From Dryomyza anilis (Eukaryota; Arthropoda; Insecta; Diptera; Dryomyzidae), in NCBI GenBank assembly GCA_951804985.1, contig OX638133.1:31149963-31213962 (forward strand): DNA of 64,000 bases, read 5' to 3'. Below the pieces are notes generated by a model. It had not been told where the DNA came from. It saw nothing but the letters and a program-made list of their open reading frames with translations, and made no database searches. The translations under genes and the position numbers were made by a program. The first letter of the stretch is position 1. Every line of letters begins with the position of its first letter. This document shows, in pieces, positions 46,606 to 57,170 of this stretch.

Positions 46606-46955
46606 ATTTTGTGTAACCCATCCATAGAAACATTATTATATCATATTTTCGGAAAAGGGAGTCATTTTACATAATACAAAAATAACTTTGACTGCTGCGC
46701 AGAATGTCTGTTGTGTAGTGTTATTTGTCCCATTTAAACTACGTTCAATTATTTGCGAAAACGTTTGTATTATAAAAAATATGCAATATACGATAAATAA
46801 AAATATACTTATTGAATTATAAACATCCAAATTGTACACTTTTTGAAATCAAAGATCACCACTCTATAAAATTGTTTCAAAACTTTTTTTTCATTTGTTA
46901 TGGAAAAGCAATAAGAATGTACAAGTTTGAGTAATATTGTGAATGAACACACCCT

Positions 46956-47070
46956 AAGGGCCAGTTTTCAGTGGTAATTGAACTTCATTTGTACTGTAAA
47001 CTTAGTTTAAAATTAGAATCGTGTTTTTTCAGTGAACTTTAAACGTAGTTTAAACTTTGTTTAACCCACC
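46956..47070. repeat. hAT-like miniature element, end fragment
   Basis: AAGGGCCAGTTTTCAGTGG followed by AACTTAGTTTAAAATTAG, TTTAAACGTAGTTTAAAC and GTTTAACCCACC, the terminal vocabulary of the element at 4,934-5,541. Confidence 0.55.
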
Positions 47071-48457
47071 GATGTCGGTGAGATGACAGATTTTCATAAT
47101 ATCCTTGATATATCTATGATGACATATGGTGTATGACATATTTAATGAAATGTCCTTTATGAAATAGTTGTAAACATAGTCGTCAATGCACAAATTCTGC
47201 AATGCACTTGCGACAACGATATCACGATGTCATATTAGGTAGTTTTACTTCTACAAAGTATAGTTTTTAGTATTTTTTATGTTTATTTTCATATTTTTCT
47301 TTATAGTTTTTCATATTTATTTTTCATTCGTATTTTTTATTTTAGGTTTTTATTTAATTTTATTTTCTTATTTAATTTTAATTTTTAGTTATTTCTTTTA
47401 TTATTTTTATTTTTTTATTAATTTTAGCTTGTTACAATATCTCTGTATTAACAGACATTGCCATTCATCCATCCATTCATCCATCTATCACTGTTGATTT
47501 AAACCCGCGTCATGCATAACAATTTTTCAAATACAATTGTATTCGGATTTATTTTACATTTTTTACTTGACTTTATTTTATTTTTCTTTAGTATTTTTGC
47601 TCAAACAAATCTTGCGAATACGTTGCATTTAGATTGCAAATTATATCATCACCCACACAATTGAAATGCAAATGAAATCGTGTATCGTGTCGTGTTTTTA
47701 TTTTATACACATTTGACAGGTTAATATTTTCATATTAGATGATGGATCATATTTAAGTGATTTTATGTAGTATTTGCAGTTCTAGGTAAGCGATGCAAAT
47801 AGAGTTTAAAAATAAATATAATTTTTGGTTTATTACCTATTAATGTTATTGTTTTGTGCAATGCTCTGACCAAACGATATGTAAATGTCATATTATGTGT
47901 CACATTAGTGCAGCCATTTATGTCGTTGAATGTTATTGAATGTCACTGTCAAATAATCGGGTTAAATAATATTTTTATTTTTTTGATAGTCATAGTTATT
48001 GTTAATAAATACAACAGGCAACATTTTTGACAGACAATGTTTGCATCAAATGCTGTCCATTTTATTATATCCCTATGCTGGAAATCAGTTTGAAAATATG
48101 TAGAAATTCGAAAACCTATACGTTTTCAATAAACTTTCATTTATCAATGTATTTGCCGGACATATGTCCGAAATATTCTTGAAAAATTAACATATTAGAC
48201 ATTTTAAAGTCAATTTTAAAAATAAATTCAACTTTTTTAACAAATATCGTATAGAATAAATTGTCAAAAAGCTGATTTTAAATTTAAAGTTGACTTTAAA
48301 TTGTCTATGATTATGCGTCAATACTTTTTATATTATTTTGTAGGGTAGTGTAACTGAAGTAATTTATTTTAACAATATATAAAGTTTCAGACTACATGTA
48401 TAATTTCCTATTAAAATTATATTATAAACTTTTATTCTTGCGTCATTAAATTTAACT
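47071..48457. other. AT-rich DNA with T-rich tract and CATC run
   Basis: Poly-T-rich 47,279-47,440 produces a spurious hydrophobic frame. CATTCATCCATCCATTCATC is at about 47,462. No gene. Confidence 0.45.
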
Positions 48458-48680
48458 ACACCCAGAAAAAAATACTATATAAATAATAGTTTTTTTACTA
48501 TTAAAAATAGTCAATAGGATAAATTATTATTTTAATAGGAAAATACCATTAAATACTAGAAAATACCATGACATTGCCATTCAGTTTATATGAAAAGATT
48601 TATTTTTTGTATACTATTAAATTAATAATTGTCCTATTGACCAATTTTAATGGAATTTGAGGGAATTTTTTTCTAGGTGT
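48458..48680 (-). mobile_element. 223-bp TIR element (ACACCYAGAAAAAAAT ends)
   Basis: The left end ACACCCAGAAAAAAAT and right end, reverse-complemented, ACACCTAGAAAAAAAT form a 16-bp TIR with one change. The AT-rich interior (CAATAGGATAAATTATTATT, ACCATTAAATACTAGAAAA) is the reverse complement of the cores near 19,640 and 20,100, so at least three copies exist in the window. Confidence 0.75.
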
Positions 48681-48689
48681 GCAGAAGTT

Positions 48690-49120
48690 AGTAGAATGAT
48701 GTCAAAATCATATTATGATTGAATTAAATTAATAACATTGTTTATGTTTGTGAGAAATAAATTCAAAACATTGGAAATAATTGAAGTTATAATAAAATGA
48801 TTATTAAAATCCTGCATTTAAGAGTGCAATCATTCATAAATTCTGTAGTTGAGAAATTCGAGAGAGAAATTTGATACATTTTGTTATATTTTGTTTTTAA
48901 AATTAATGCTTTCATCTCATTTACGATATTCTCAAACATTAAAACATACTCATCCTGAACATGACAATTAAAATAATGTTTTTACACTAGAGCTTTTGGA
49001 TTTTTGACATTTTATTTTATTATGTTCAAACATATTCCTGCTTTTAGTCGTATATCAATATATTTTATAACAACATTTCGTTTTCTCAGTAAATTAAAAA
49101 CGTTTTTCAAATTAAATCAA
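48690..49120. other. AT-rich DNA, nothing recognised
   Basis: No gene or repeat supported. Confidence 0.4.
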
Positions 49121-49123
49121 TCT

Positions 49124-49825
49124 TTATACCCTACACTAAGAGTGAAAGGGTATATTCAGTTTGTTACGCCGTTTGTAGCACCCTGAAAAAAGCATCTTCG
49201 GTATGGAAAAGTGTATATATTCTTGATCAGCATGACCTCCTGAGTCGATTTAGCGATGTCCGTCTGTCCTTCTGTCTGTCTGTTGAAATCACGATTACAG
49301 AAAAAGTTGAAGAGCTAGAGCAATGAAACTTTAGATTTAGATTACTTATATATATAATCAGTCTGAACAGCATGATCGGTCTATTGTGACCTGAGAACCG
49401 ACCACTTATGTTCAAATACCTCATATAAAATTTACATCTACAAATCAATTTTACTGTATACGTGCTTAGGTAAACTTTTTTTGATCAAATATATATTGAC
49501 ATTATGCTCAAATACATGAAAATAATGAAACGACTTGTGGTTCCCAAAAAAAAAATCGAAATTTGGTACATCTACCCATTTGTAAATATGGGTATCAAAT
49601 GAAAGAAATTTCTTCATGGATGGAAAGTTTGTAGTTATTTTCAGGATTCGTATACCCTGGTGACCTATATACCACTTTGAATGGTAACCACACATATGTG
49701 TAGGGTATTTATAGTCGGCTTAGACCGACTATAATTTTGATAATCCTAACTATTATAATAACACCTACTATAAAATTTTCCTACTTTCAAATTTCCCATG
49801 TGATATAACCTTCCCAACTGGTTTT
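49124..49825 (-). mobile_element. Dispersed 0.7-kb repeat F, copy 2
   Basis: Full-length and reversed: begins TTATACCCTACACTAAGAG and ends AACCTTCCCAACTGGTTTT. It contains the GTCCGTCTGTCC...TCTGTCTGTTG run and CATTTGTAAATATGGGTATC. It faces copy 3 (50,795-51,516) head-to-head across about 970 bp. Confidence 0.8.
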
Positions 49826-49912
49826 GATTAGACTTGTTCGATTGGAATTGATTTCATACTGAGAAATCGAGCGTTTATATAAAATTGATCGATAACTGGA
49901 CAATATCCTATA

Positions 49913-49920
49913 TAAACAAT
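49913..49920. repeat. Target duplication of SINE copy D (tail side)
   Basis: TAAACAAT, repeated at 50,185-50,192. Confidence 0.65.
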
Positions 49921-50184
49921 ATATAATATAATAGTTTGGCGCTACAGTCCTATAAGAACTTAGGCCAATTTGAAATGTGCGTGTTATATTTGTCCTCAAA
50001 TTGGTGAGATCTACAGTTTAAAGCCGTATCCGAACGGCGGGGGGAGACCTTTTTCATGGGCGGTGTTTACTTTTGGAGGTTTGTCATTGTCTGCCGAGAA
50101 AAGATGTTGTTAGCCCCAGTCTAGGTTTGAACATGGGACCTTACGGCTCGCAGTCCAAAGCACTAACCTCTGAGTTAGCGACGC
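49921..50184 (-). mobile_element. tRNA-derived SINE, copy D
   Basis: On the minus strand: GCGTCGCTAACTCAGAGG, TTAGTGCTTTGGACTGCGAG, a decayed B box (GTTCAAACCT), CTAACAACATCTTTTCTCGG, CCGCCGTTCGGATACGGC, and the terminal GGACTGTAGCGCCAAAC with an ATT-rich tail. An 8-bp duplication TAAACAAT flanks it. Shorter than copy B through internal loss. Confidence 0.87.
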
Positions 50185-50192
50185 TAAACAAT

Positions 50193-50794
50193 GCCCTATT
50201 CAAATTTAGAAAGTGACGCGAACAAAATGATTGGAATTTTCCACGAATATTTCCGACATATATTTCGGAAAGGTTATTAAGGGTGTGTGCAAATTCGATT
50301 AAATTGACGACTAAACTAAATTGAATGAGTTTTTATTCGATCATAATTCGATAACTGGTAATTGTTAAAGTACATAATGAATCGATTACACTGTCCTACA
50401 TTCGTTTTTGTGCAGTAAAAGTTGCAATAAATATTGGATCCAATTGTGGCGCTGATTCCGAAAATGGAATCAGTTTTGTAAAATTGTCTCTAGTTTTTGA
50501 GACATAGCCGATATTTCAATTCGTTATTTTTGCTCTACTTTTATTTTTTAAATTTCAACAAAAGCAAATAATGATACAGAAAACCTTACACGCAGTGTAA
50601 TCGTTTGATACGAAATTTGTATGCAAAATCAATCATTATTCGTTCGACCGTTGAAAAACAATGTCCGAGAGTACCCGAGACAAAATATCTGACAGGAATT
50701 TTTCGAAAATATATTCGGAAAATACACGTATGAATGGTTAATAAATCTTTTGAATTATAGACAAGTATTTGGAATATTTTGGTTACTGGAATAC
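50193..50794. other. Unique DNA between SINE D and repeat F copy 3
   Basis: Contains TTCGAAAATATATTCGGAAA and CACGAATATTTCCGACATAT, weakly complementary. No gene. Confidence 0.35.
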
Positions 50795-51516
50795 AAACCA
50801 GTTGGGAAGGTTAGATCACATGGGAAATTTTAAAGTAGGTGTAATTATGATAGTTAGGATTATCAAAATTATAGTCGGTCTAAGCCGACTATAAATACCC
50901 TACACATATGTGTGGTTACCATTCAAAGTGATATATAGGTCACCAGGGTATACGAATCCTGAAAATAACTACAAACATTCAATCGCTGAAGAATTTCCAT
51001 TCATTTGATACCCATATTTACAAATGGGTAGGTGTACCGAATTTTCGATTTCTTTTTTGGTGAACCACAAGTCTTTTCTCCGGAAAACATTATTATCATG
51101 TATTTGAGCATGATGTCAATATATATTTGACCAAAAAAGTTTACCTAAGCACGTATACATAAAAATTGATCTTTATATGTACATTTTATATGAGGTATTT
51201 GAACATAAGTGGTCGGATCATAGGTCACAATGGACCGATCTCGCCAATTTTTTCGCACATACAGCGTAGGTATATTAGTAATCTAAGTTATAAGTTTCAT
51301 TTATCTAGCTCTTCAATTTTAAAAGGATTTCAACAGACAAACAGACAGACGGACAGACAGACGGACAGACAGACGGACAGACGGACATCGCTAAATCAGG
51401 AGGTCATGCTGATCAAGAATATATATACTTTTCCATACCGGAGATGCTTCCTTCTGGGTGTTACAAACGGCGTACCAAACTGAATATACCCTTTCACTCT
51501 TAGTGTAGGGTATAAA
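50795..51516 (+). mobile_element. Dispersed 0.7-kb repeat F, copy 3
   Basis: Starts AAACCAGTTGGGAAGGTTAG and ends CTCTTAGTGTAGGGTATAAA. All internal landmarks of copy 1 are present, with an expanded GACAGACAGACG run. Confidence 0.8.
51337..51388. repeat. (GACA)n-type microsatellite inside repeat F
   Basis: About 12 units of ACAGACAG / ACGGACAG. The corresponding place in copies 1 and 2 has only two or three units, so this run expanded after insertion. Confidence 0.85.
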
Positions 51517-51754
51517 AATTGAAACACCTAAAATCTATCGAAAAAATATTTGTAAGCCTGGCACAAGTTTTGCCTAAGGGAGCCGAGTCAAACACACAGA
51601 TAAATGGAAGTTAAACATTCCATATTCTTTTGGCAGTAAATAGGCAGCATTTGATACAAATTCCGCCTATGTCCGTCTAGAATCATTCGAGTAATAGTAT
51701 TCCATGCTGACTTAAGCCTGTCATCAGTTTTATCTAGGGAAGTTTTTGAAGCAT

Positions 51755-51975
51755 TAAATACGATATCGAAACGAATTCGAACGAACATTATTATCGTTTT
51801 CGACTATCGTCAACGATTCGAGAACGTTCTCGCAATAAATGGCACTATCGTTAACGATACCAATATTGTATGTATTCTCGATATCGTAACGAATTAGAAA
51901 AGTGATTCGAATTTCAAAAAAATATTCAATTTTGATATCATCGATTCAATTTTTTTTTTAACGATATCGAAAAGA
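51755..51975. other. Cluster of CGATATCG / TCGTTAACGA palindromes
   Basis: ATACGATATCGAAACG, CTATCGTTAACGATACC, CTCGATATCGTAACG, ATCATCGATTC and AACGATATCGAAAAG lie within 220 bp. Such density suggests sub-terminal repeats of a degraded DNA transposon or clustered protein sites. Unassigned. Confidence 0.35.
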
Positions 51976-52379
51976 ATATGAAAAAAATACAATTTCTACA
52001 TTGGAAACACTTTCAAAAACAGTTTCAATACCCTGACTTTTCCGGTGATTCTACGGGAACAGTATTTTTTAATACAGATTTGTACAAAAAAAAATTCATT
52101 TATAAATGGAAGACTGTGGTAAGTGAAAAGACTTTTATCGAAAATAATTTTTTACTTACCCGGTTCTTCCACTGGTGTCTTCAAATATTGCTAACAACTT
52201 ACCAAACAATTTCATATCAGCAGCATACGTAAATATTTCAAACATATGAACGAAAGAAACCATTTGTATTTCCCATAAGGATTACATAGTTTCTTTTTTT
52301 TTTTTTTTGCAAAAACCACGACTGGCAACAATGTGTGCAAAATTCTAATTTTGTTTACCTAACATTTATCCCACCTTAC

Positions 52380-52690
52380 GATGTCTTTTTTGTTTTTGTT
52401 GTTTTTGGACGACATATGGTGACAAGGTGAGTGAAGCCAGGGCGCGGCATGGTAAAAGTCAGCACAAAAATGGCAAACGCCGTCTACCGCAAAGTCAGTC
52501 AGATGTTGTTGCAAAAAGGATTTGACAGACGCCTCGCAGGCAAATATTTTAGTGACACAATAGTCAGGGTAGAGACATCGGAGAGACAGAGAGCGAGGCA
52601 GATAGCGATCGACACACAGCCCAAAGTGACATAAAGACTGACAGATACATTTAGCGAGATGCAGATACAACACGTAGTAACTGTAGCAAT
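52380..52690. other. GC-richer unique block with a consensus splice-donor word
   Basis: ACAAG|GTGAGTG at 52,422-52,433 is an ideal 5' splice-site match on the plus strand. The short exon it would close has no supporting coding signal. Overlapping open frames of 67 and 115 codons lie on opposite strands. The block is probably conserved non-coding or UTR sequence; weak inference. Confidence 0.2.
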
Positions 52691-53059
52691 AGAGTGGCTG
52701 ATGCAAATTTTAAAAAAAGGTTGTGATTTTTATGTGTTTTTTTTTTTTTTTTGGTTTTTTTGTTTTTGCAAAGGGTCCTTTTAGACAGTTAACCCAATTT
52801 ATGTCGACATCAGAAAATATTGAATATTATGCAAATAAAATAACGTTCTCATTAAGGAAGGCACAAAAGAACAGGCTACGCAGTACGTACGTTCGGCATG
52901 TGCGACACACTTTTGCTCTCATTTTAATTATTTTTATTTATTTTTCTAGTTTAATGATCTTTTTTGTTAGTCGATTTTTTTAATGTTTTTTTTTCACATT
53001 TTTCTGTTTTTTTTTTGTATTTTCCTTTCACTCGGATAATTTATGTGATTTTTGTGTTC

Positions 53060-53475
53060 AAGCACTTGGCACCTTTGGCCATGGCGCAGTCGTCTGAGTG
53101 CCCGCCCGTATTTTTGCGGCCGCTATGCACACTGACAGACGGACAGACAGACAGACAGACGGAGGGAGGGACGTAACCCCTGCAACCCTTTCAAAGTGCG
53201 CATGCGTGCGTTGCCGCTGATCTTACCAGTGTTGTTGATGTTGATAATGATGATGACGACGATGATGATGATGTTCCCAAAATTTTAATGCACTCAATAC
53301 GCAATTGAAAAGTGCACAAAAAGGTATCGAGAACGTACAACAAAAAAAAAATAATTTCGTGAAAATTATGCGTGTTTTATGTTTTGGTTGCGTTCGCTTT
53401 AATTAACTTCGAACGCGAGCGCGCGCGTGCGTACCATCTCTCCGTCCGTCCGTTCATTCCGTGCTCTGCTTGTTG
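53060..53475. other. GC-richer unique block with CAGA, GAT and CG runs
   Basis: Includes GACGGACAGACAGACAGACA (53,137), GATGATGACGACGATGATGA (53,248) and the alternating CGCGAGCGCGCGCGTGCG (about 53,413-53,430), which could adopt Z-DNA. No gene. Confidence 0.3.
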
Positions 53476-54177
53476 TTGTCGTCATTGTTGTTGCTAAGTG
53501 AAAATTTATGTTTGTCGAGTAGAGGGCGATTTTCTATAAAAACAAAAAAAGAATTCCATAAATATTTAAATTTATGCACACTGCGAAACCCTTTTATTGT
53601 GACATAAATTATAGAATGAAAACAAAGTTGCTTTTGTGTTGTTTCAATAAATTGCAAAAAAAAAGCTATAAAAATAAACTGAACATTAAATGCACAAACA
53701 AAAAATAGCTATATAGTTCTGATAAAAATTGAAAATAAATATGAAAAAAAATCTAATTAAAAAAGAGAAAATTTAAAATAAATATTTGAAGTATTCCCTT
53801 TTGAATCCATTAAACAATTGTAATCAACACCGTTATTGAATTAAACAAAAAAGGGGTTATAAAACGAGTTTTAAAAACACAAAAGATTAAAATTCAAATA
53901 TTAAAATGCGTTCGTTAATTTTAGAAATGGATAGCTTGTTTACGCGTAATGTTACAAAATCTTGTTGCCTCCTACAAGTCTATCTTGATTTTGGCACTCT
54001 CACTTTTTGTAGCAGCTGTTAGTATTTTTAATGATTGAAAACCAAAATAATAATAATAATGGTTATATCCCTCGTTTCAAATTCAGTTAAGGTTTTAAGT
54101 TAGCGGTTCCAGTTATGATTTCCGGTTAGGATTTCTCATTCGTTTCTGTTACGATTAGAAGAAATTATTCTACACTA
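53476..54177. other. AT-rich DNA, nothing recognised
   Basis: No gene or repeat supported. Confidence 0.4.
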
Positions 54178-55020
54178 AGTGCCGGTTTTACAGTACTATT
54201 TTAAAACTAGTTTCATCTTAGCGTATTCAAACGTCTCTTAAATTTAAACGATGTTTAGTCGGTAGCTCAACGTTGGGTGCTCACGGTAAATTTTTGCGAA
54301 TCGAATGATTCCGTAGCATAGGTTCAAATCTGGACTGGAGCTTAACAACATTTTTTTCATAAGGTAAAACATTTTTTTCATAAGGCAGTCAAAGGTAAAA
54401 CATTGCCTATAAAAAGCTCTCAGCCCCGCCATTCGTATTCGCCAACGTATTCGTCATAAAATGTCCCACAACTTTGAGTACAAATATAGCACGCACCTCT
54501 CCAATGGTGAGAGAGCTAAATTCTTCAGGACTGTAGCGCCAATATATTATTTATTAGACATCTGCACAAATGTATTTGAAACACTCTCTGCAAAATATGC
54601 ACTACTGCACTCTACAGTATTGAGTACATTTTGCAATTACAGTATTATAGTGAAGTCTCTCCAGCGAGTACACTTTACTGCAGTATTTGTTTCATTGGTG
54701 TCAAGTAGTGTCAATACTTTTTTTTTTTTCAAAACATTTAATGTTTTAAAAACAAAACCAATTGATACTACTATGAATTATCGATTATTTTTCTCATTTG
54801 GAACAGCTGTTAATTGTATGAAAAAATTTTGTAAATCAAGAAATTAAAAATAGATTTTAGAATAATAAATATATGAAATATAATAAATGAACAAAGGATC
54901 GAGCAACTCCAGTTCATAAGAGGATACAAGTTTGATTTATACAATACTGAAATATAAGAAAACAAACAGAAAACAGACTGACGGACGAACAATTCGACTA
55001 CGAAAAACAAACAGCTTTCA
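54178..55020 (+). mobile_element. hAT-like miniature element, copy 2, interrupted
   Basis: The left end AGTGCCGGTTTTACAGTAC, then AAACGTCTCTTAAATTTAAA, matches 4,934-5,010. After about 520 bp of foreign DNA the match resumes at 54,777 with ATTATCGATTATTTTTCTCA, GGAACAGCTG(T)TAATT, AAATAGATTTTAGA and ATCGAGCAACTCCAGT, as at 5,098-5,300. SINE copy E occupies most of the break. The right TIR is lost. Confidence 0.75.
54258..54556 (+). mobile_element. tRNA-derived SINE, copy E (diverged)
   Basis: Head GTCGGTAGCTCAACGTTGGG, B-box remnant GGTTCAAATC (54,321-54,330), GGAGCTTAACAAC, a short internal duplication of TTTTTTTCATAAGG(T/C), ATTGCCTATAAAAAGCTCTC, GTACAAATATAGCACGC, and the terminus GGACTGTAGCGCCAA with an ATT-rich tail. 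It is the most decayed copy and so probably the oldest. The 128-codon frame starting here is not a gene. Confidence 0.8.
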
Positions 55021-55033
55021 ATTAGAGAGCACA

Positions 55034-55393
55034 GGGGTCATTCCATGTAATAAAAATCAATCTTAGTACGACTTCTTCCGATATTAATAACATTTTTGGA
55101 CAGTCAAATTTTAGTCATCGAGAAATATAAAAAAAACTGTATATTTAGTATTTTTGACTTTTCAACAACAACAAAATTATACTATTTTACATAATTTTTT
55201 ATGCCTCTCTAACCGATTAACATATTTTAATAAAACTAATGGTTTACATAAGCTTTTTGATCATACTTTCAAATAAAAAAATAAATTAAATTAATTGAAA
55301 AAAGTTAAATATATTTTTCAAATCACTATTACATATATGCCCAACTGTTATAAAGAGAAAAAAAATATGTTTTGAAACCCTTGGCATTACCCC
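55034..55393. mobile_element. Possible TIR element (GGGGTCATTCCA ends)
   Basis: The left end GGGGTCATTCCATG and right end (reverse-complemented GGGGTAATGCCAAG) are similar, and the left end resembles that of the element at 63,133. The interior is AT-rich without coding capacity. Confidence 0.35.
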
Positions 55394-55453
55394 ATCGATA
55401 AAAATAATAATTTCGATCTAGTGTCCCATAGTTTTTGAATTCTCATGTTTTAA

Positions 55454-55882
55454 CCCTAGTAGAAATTTTGGTAGGGCCATGGTCATGAAGTGATCATGTC
55501 ATTATTTGAGGTGATCGGGATATGACGAGGTTCATAATGTCCTTGTAACGCAGTGTCCTGATCATGTATTGACCTCAGGCCATGATCATGTACTGATCGG
55601 GCAATTCCCCATTTTAATATTTACCCGACAATTGCCTTGTCTGAGCCCGAGCATAATAGGGTTTCTCTCATTAATCTCGATCATTGCCTGATACTAATTT
55701 CGTTATGAGGAACAAATAATGTAGCTATGATCGGGAACATTGACTGTTTAGATAATGTAAACCCTGCTATGGTAAGCATGATAAGGGCATGCAAAGGCAA
55801 TGATCATATTTTCTCTAATAGGGCTTACCCAACGAAAACCCGATCATTTCCCGATGGCGCATCGGGAAAATTTCTACTAGGG
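55454..55882 (+). mobile_element. CCCTAGTAG family, second full-length copy (429 bp)
   Basis: CCCTAGTAGAAATTTTGG at the left and AAATTTCTACTAGGG at the right. The body is a close reverse complement of 42,479-42,907, including CAGTGTCCTGATCATGTA(C/T)TGA, GGGCAATTCCCCATTTTA and TTTAGATAATGTAAACCCTG. The two copies have the same length (429 bp), supporting the assigned ends. Confidence 0.87.
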
Positions 55883-55889
55883 AAGTCCA

Positions 55890-57165
55890 ATTGTCGATTT
55901 TGGTTCATTGCTACATTATATCTGGTTTTAAATTATGAAAAGCAAACTATGAAATTGAAGCACAATTGAGAAGAAATCGAAAAAGTCCAATTAAAAATCC
56001 CATCAGAAGAACCTTTCCCATTTTAATATATTGACACGGTTCAAACGTCAGGAAATACAATAAATAGTAAGCGCTTAGACCCCACTCTAAATTGTTCAGT
56101 GTTTGTGCATTATTGATATAGTTTTGAGATGATTTTCGGTTCATCATTATTTATTATGTTTATATTAAATGTTTTAAATGAGTAAACCATTAGAAAGTGA
56201 AATTTATTGCCTTTCAAAAAAGACTAAATTAGTCACTATTTAACTTATGGTTTACGTGCTACACACGCTGCAAAAAAAGGGCTCTCCAAACATAATTTTG
56301 CAGGCATTACATATATCTTAGGATCTTAATGCAAACAAAAGTATTATTGCATTGCAAATCATTATTATGAAAACAGCCAAACATATTTTTGTTTTCGTCC
56401 AAGCATATTTATGTTCAGACAGAGAGTATACATATAATATAGAGTTTCCATACCGGTGGTTTTGCTGCCACTTTTGTCAAATAAATTCAAACATTGGTTA
56501 TGTGCAAATTGAAACGAAAATGTTGTCAACAGACACATTTTCAAATCAATATTCTGATGTTTTCTGCCACATTTTTGGACAGAAAAATAATTAAAATTTA
56601 TAAGGCGTTGGATTGCAATATATCTTGGTAAGTTCGGTTGTACATTAACCGCGGACAGATCCAGTTTTGTGCACTGTTTTCCTCTGTTAACTTCAATATG
56701 TAAAATTCCAATTCCACATAATCAATGTTTTCGGCAGCTATTCCAGCAAACTCGGAAGGAAACTCTATATCAAATGTATACTCGCTGGTTCAGAATGAAT
56801 GTGTCCTTATGTTTGAATGTGGAAAATATCTCATTTACATGTAAACATATAGATGTTAACATATCATATTAGTGTAAGAAACTTAGTGCTAATAATTTGT
56901 TTGTACAATATTATTTTTTTTCTTTTTTAAATTACTTTTTATATATTTATTATTAAACATCTTTTACTTTATAATTTTATTTCAATCTTCTATTATTTTT
57001 AAATTCGTTGTCACGCAGTAACAATCACGAATAACCAAATACATATAATTCAATGAACCTTTTTTACGTTGGATGTGTTAAGTAGTAGAAATAACAAACA
57101 TAGATATATTAATATCAGATGAATCGACTATATATTTGTGAATGTTTGGATGTGTGTAGGTATGT
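55890..57165. other. AT-rich unique DNA, nothing recognised
   Basis: Open frames of 66-80 codons have no recognisable motifs. No repeat supported. Confidence 0.4.
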
Positions 57166-57170
57166 CTGTC

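Noticed and set aside
52422..52433. Ideal splice donor ACAAG|GTGAGTG
   Set aside because: A single consensus word; no coding exon, branch point or acceptor could be tied to it.
52359..52706. 115-codon minus-strand frame opposite a 67-codon plus-strand frame
   Set aside because: Both strands are open over the same less AT-rich DNA and neither has a recognisable motif.
54461..54847. 128-codon plus-strand frame
   Set aside because: Starts inside SINE copy E and runs into unrelated element sequence; no domain.
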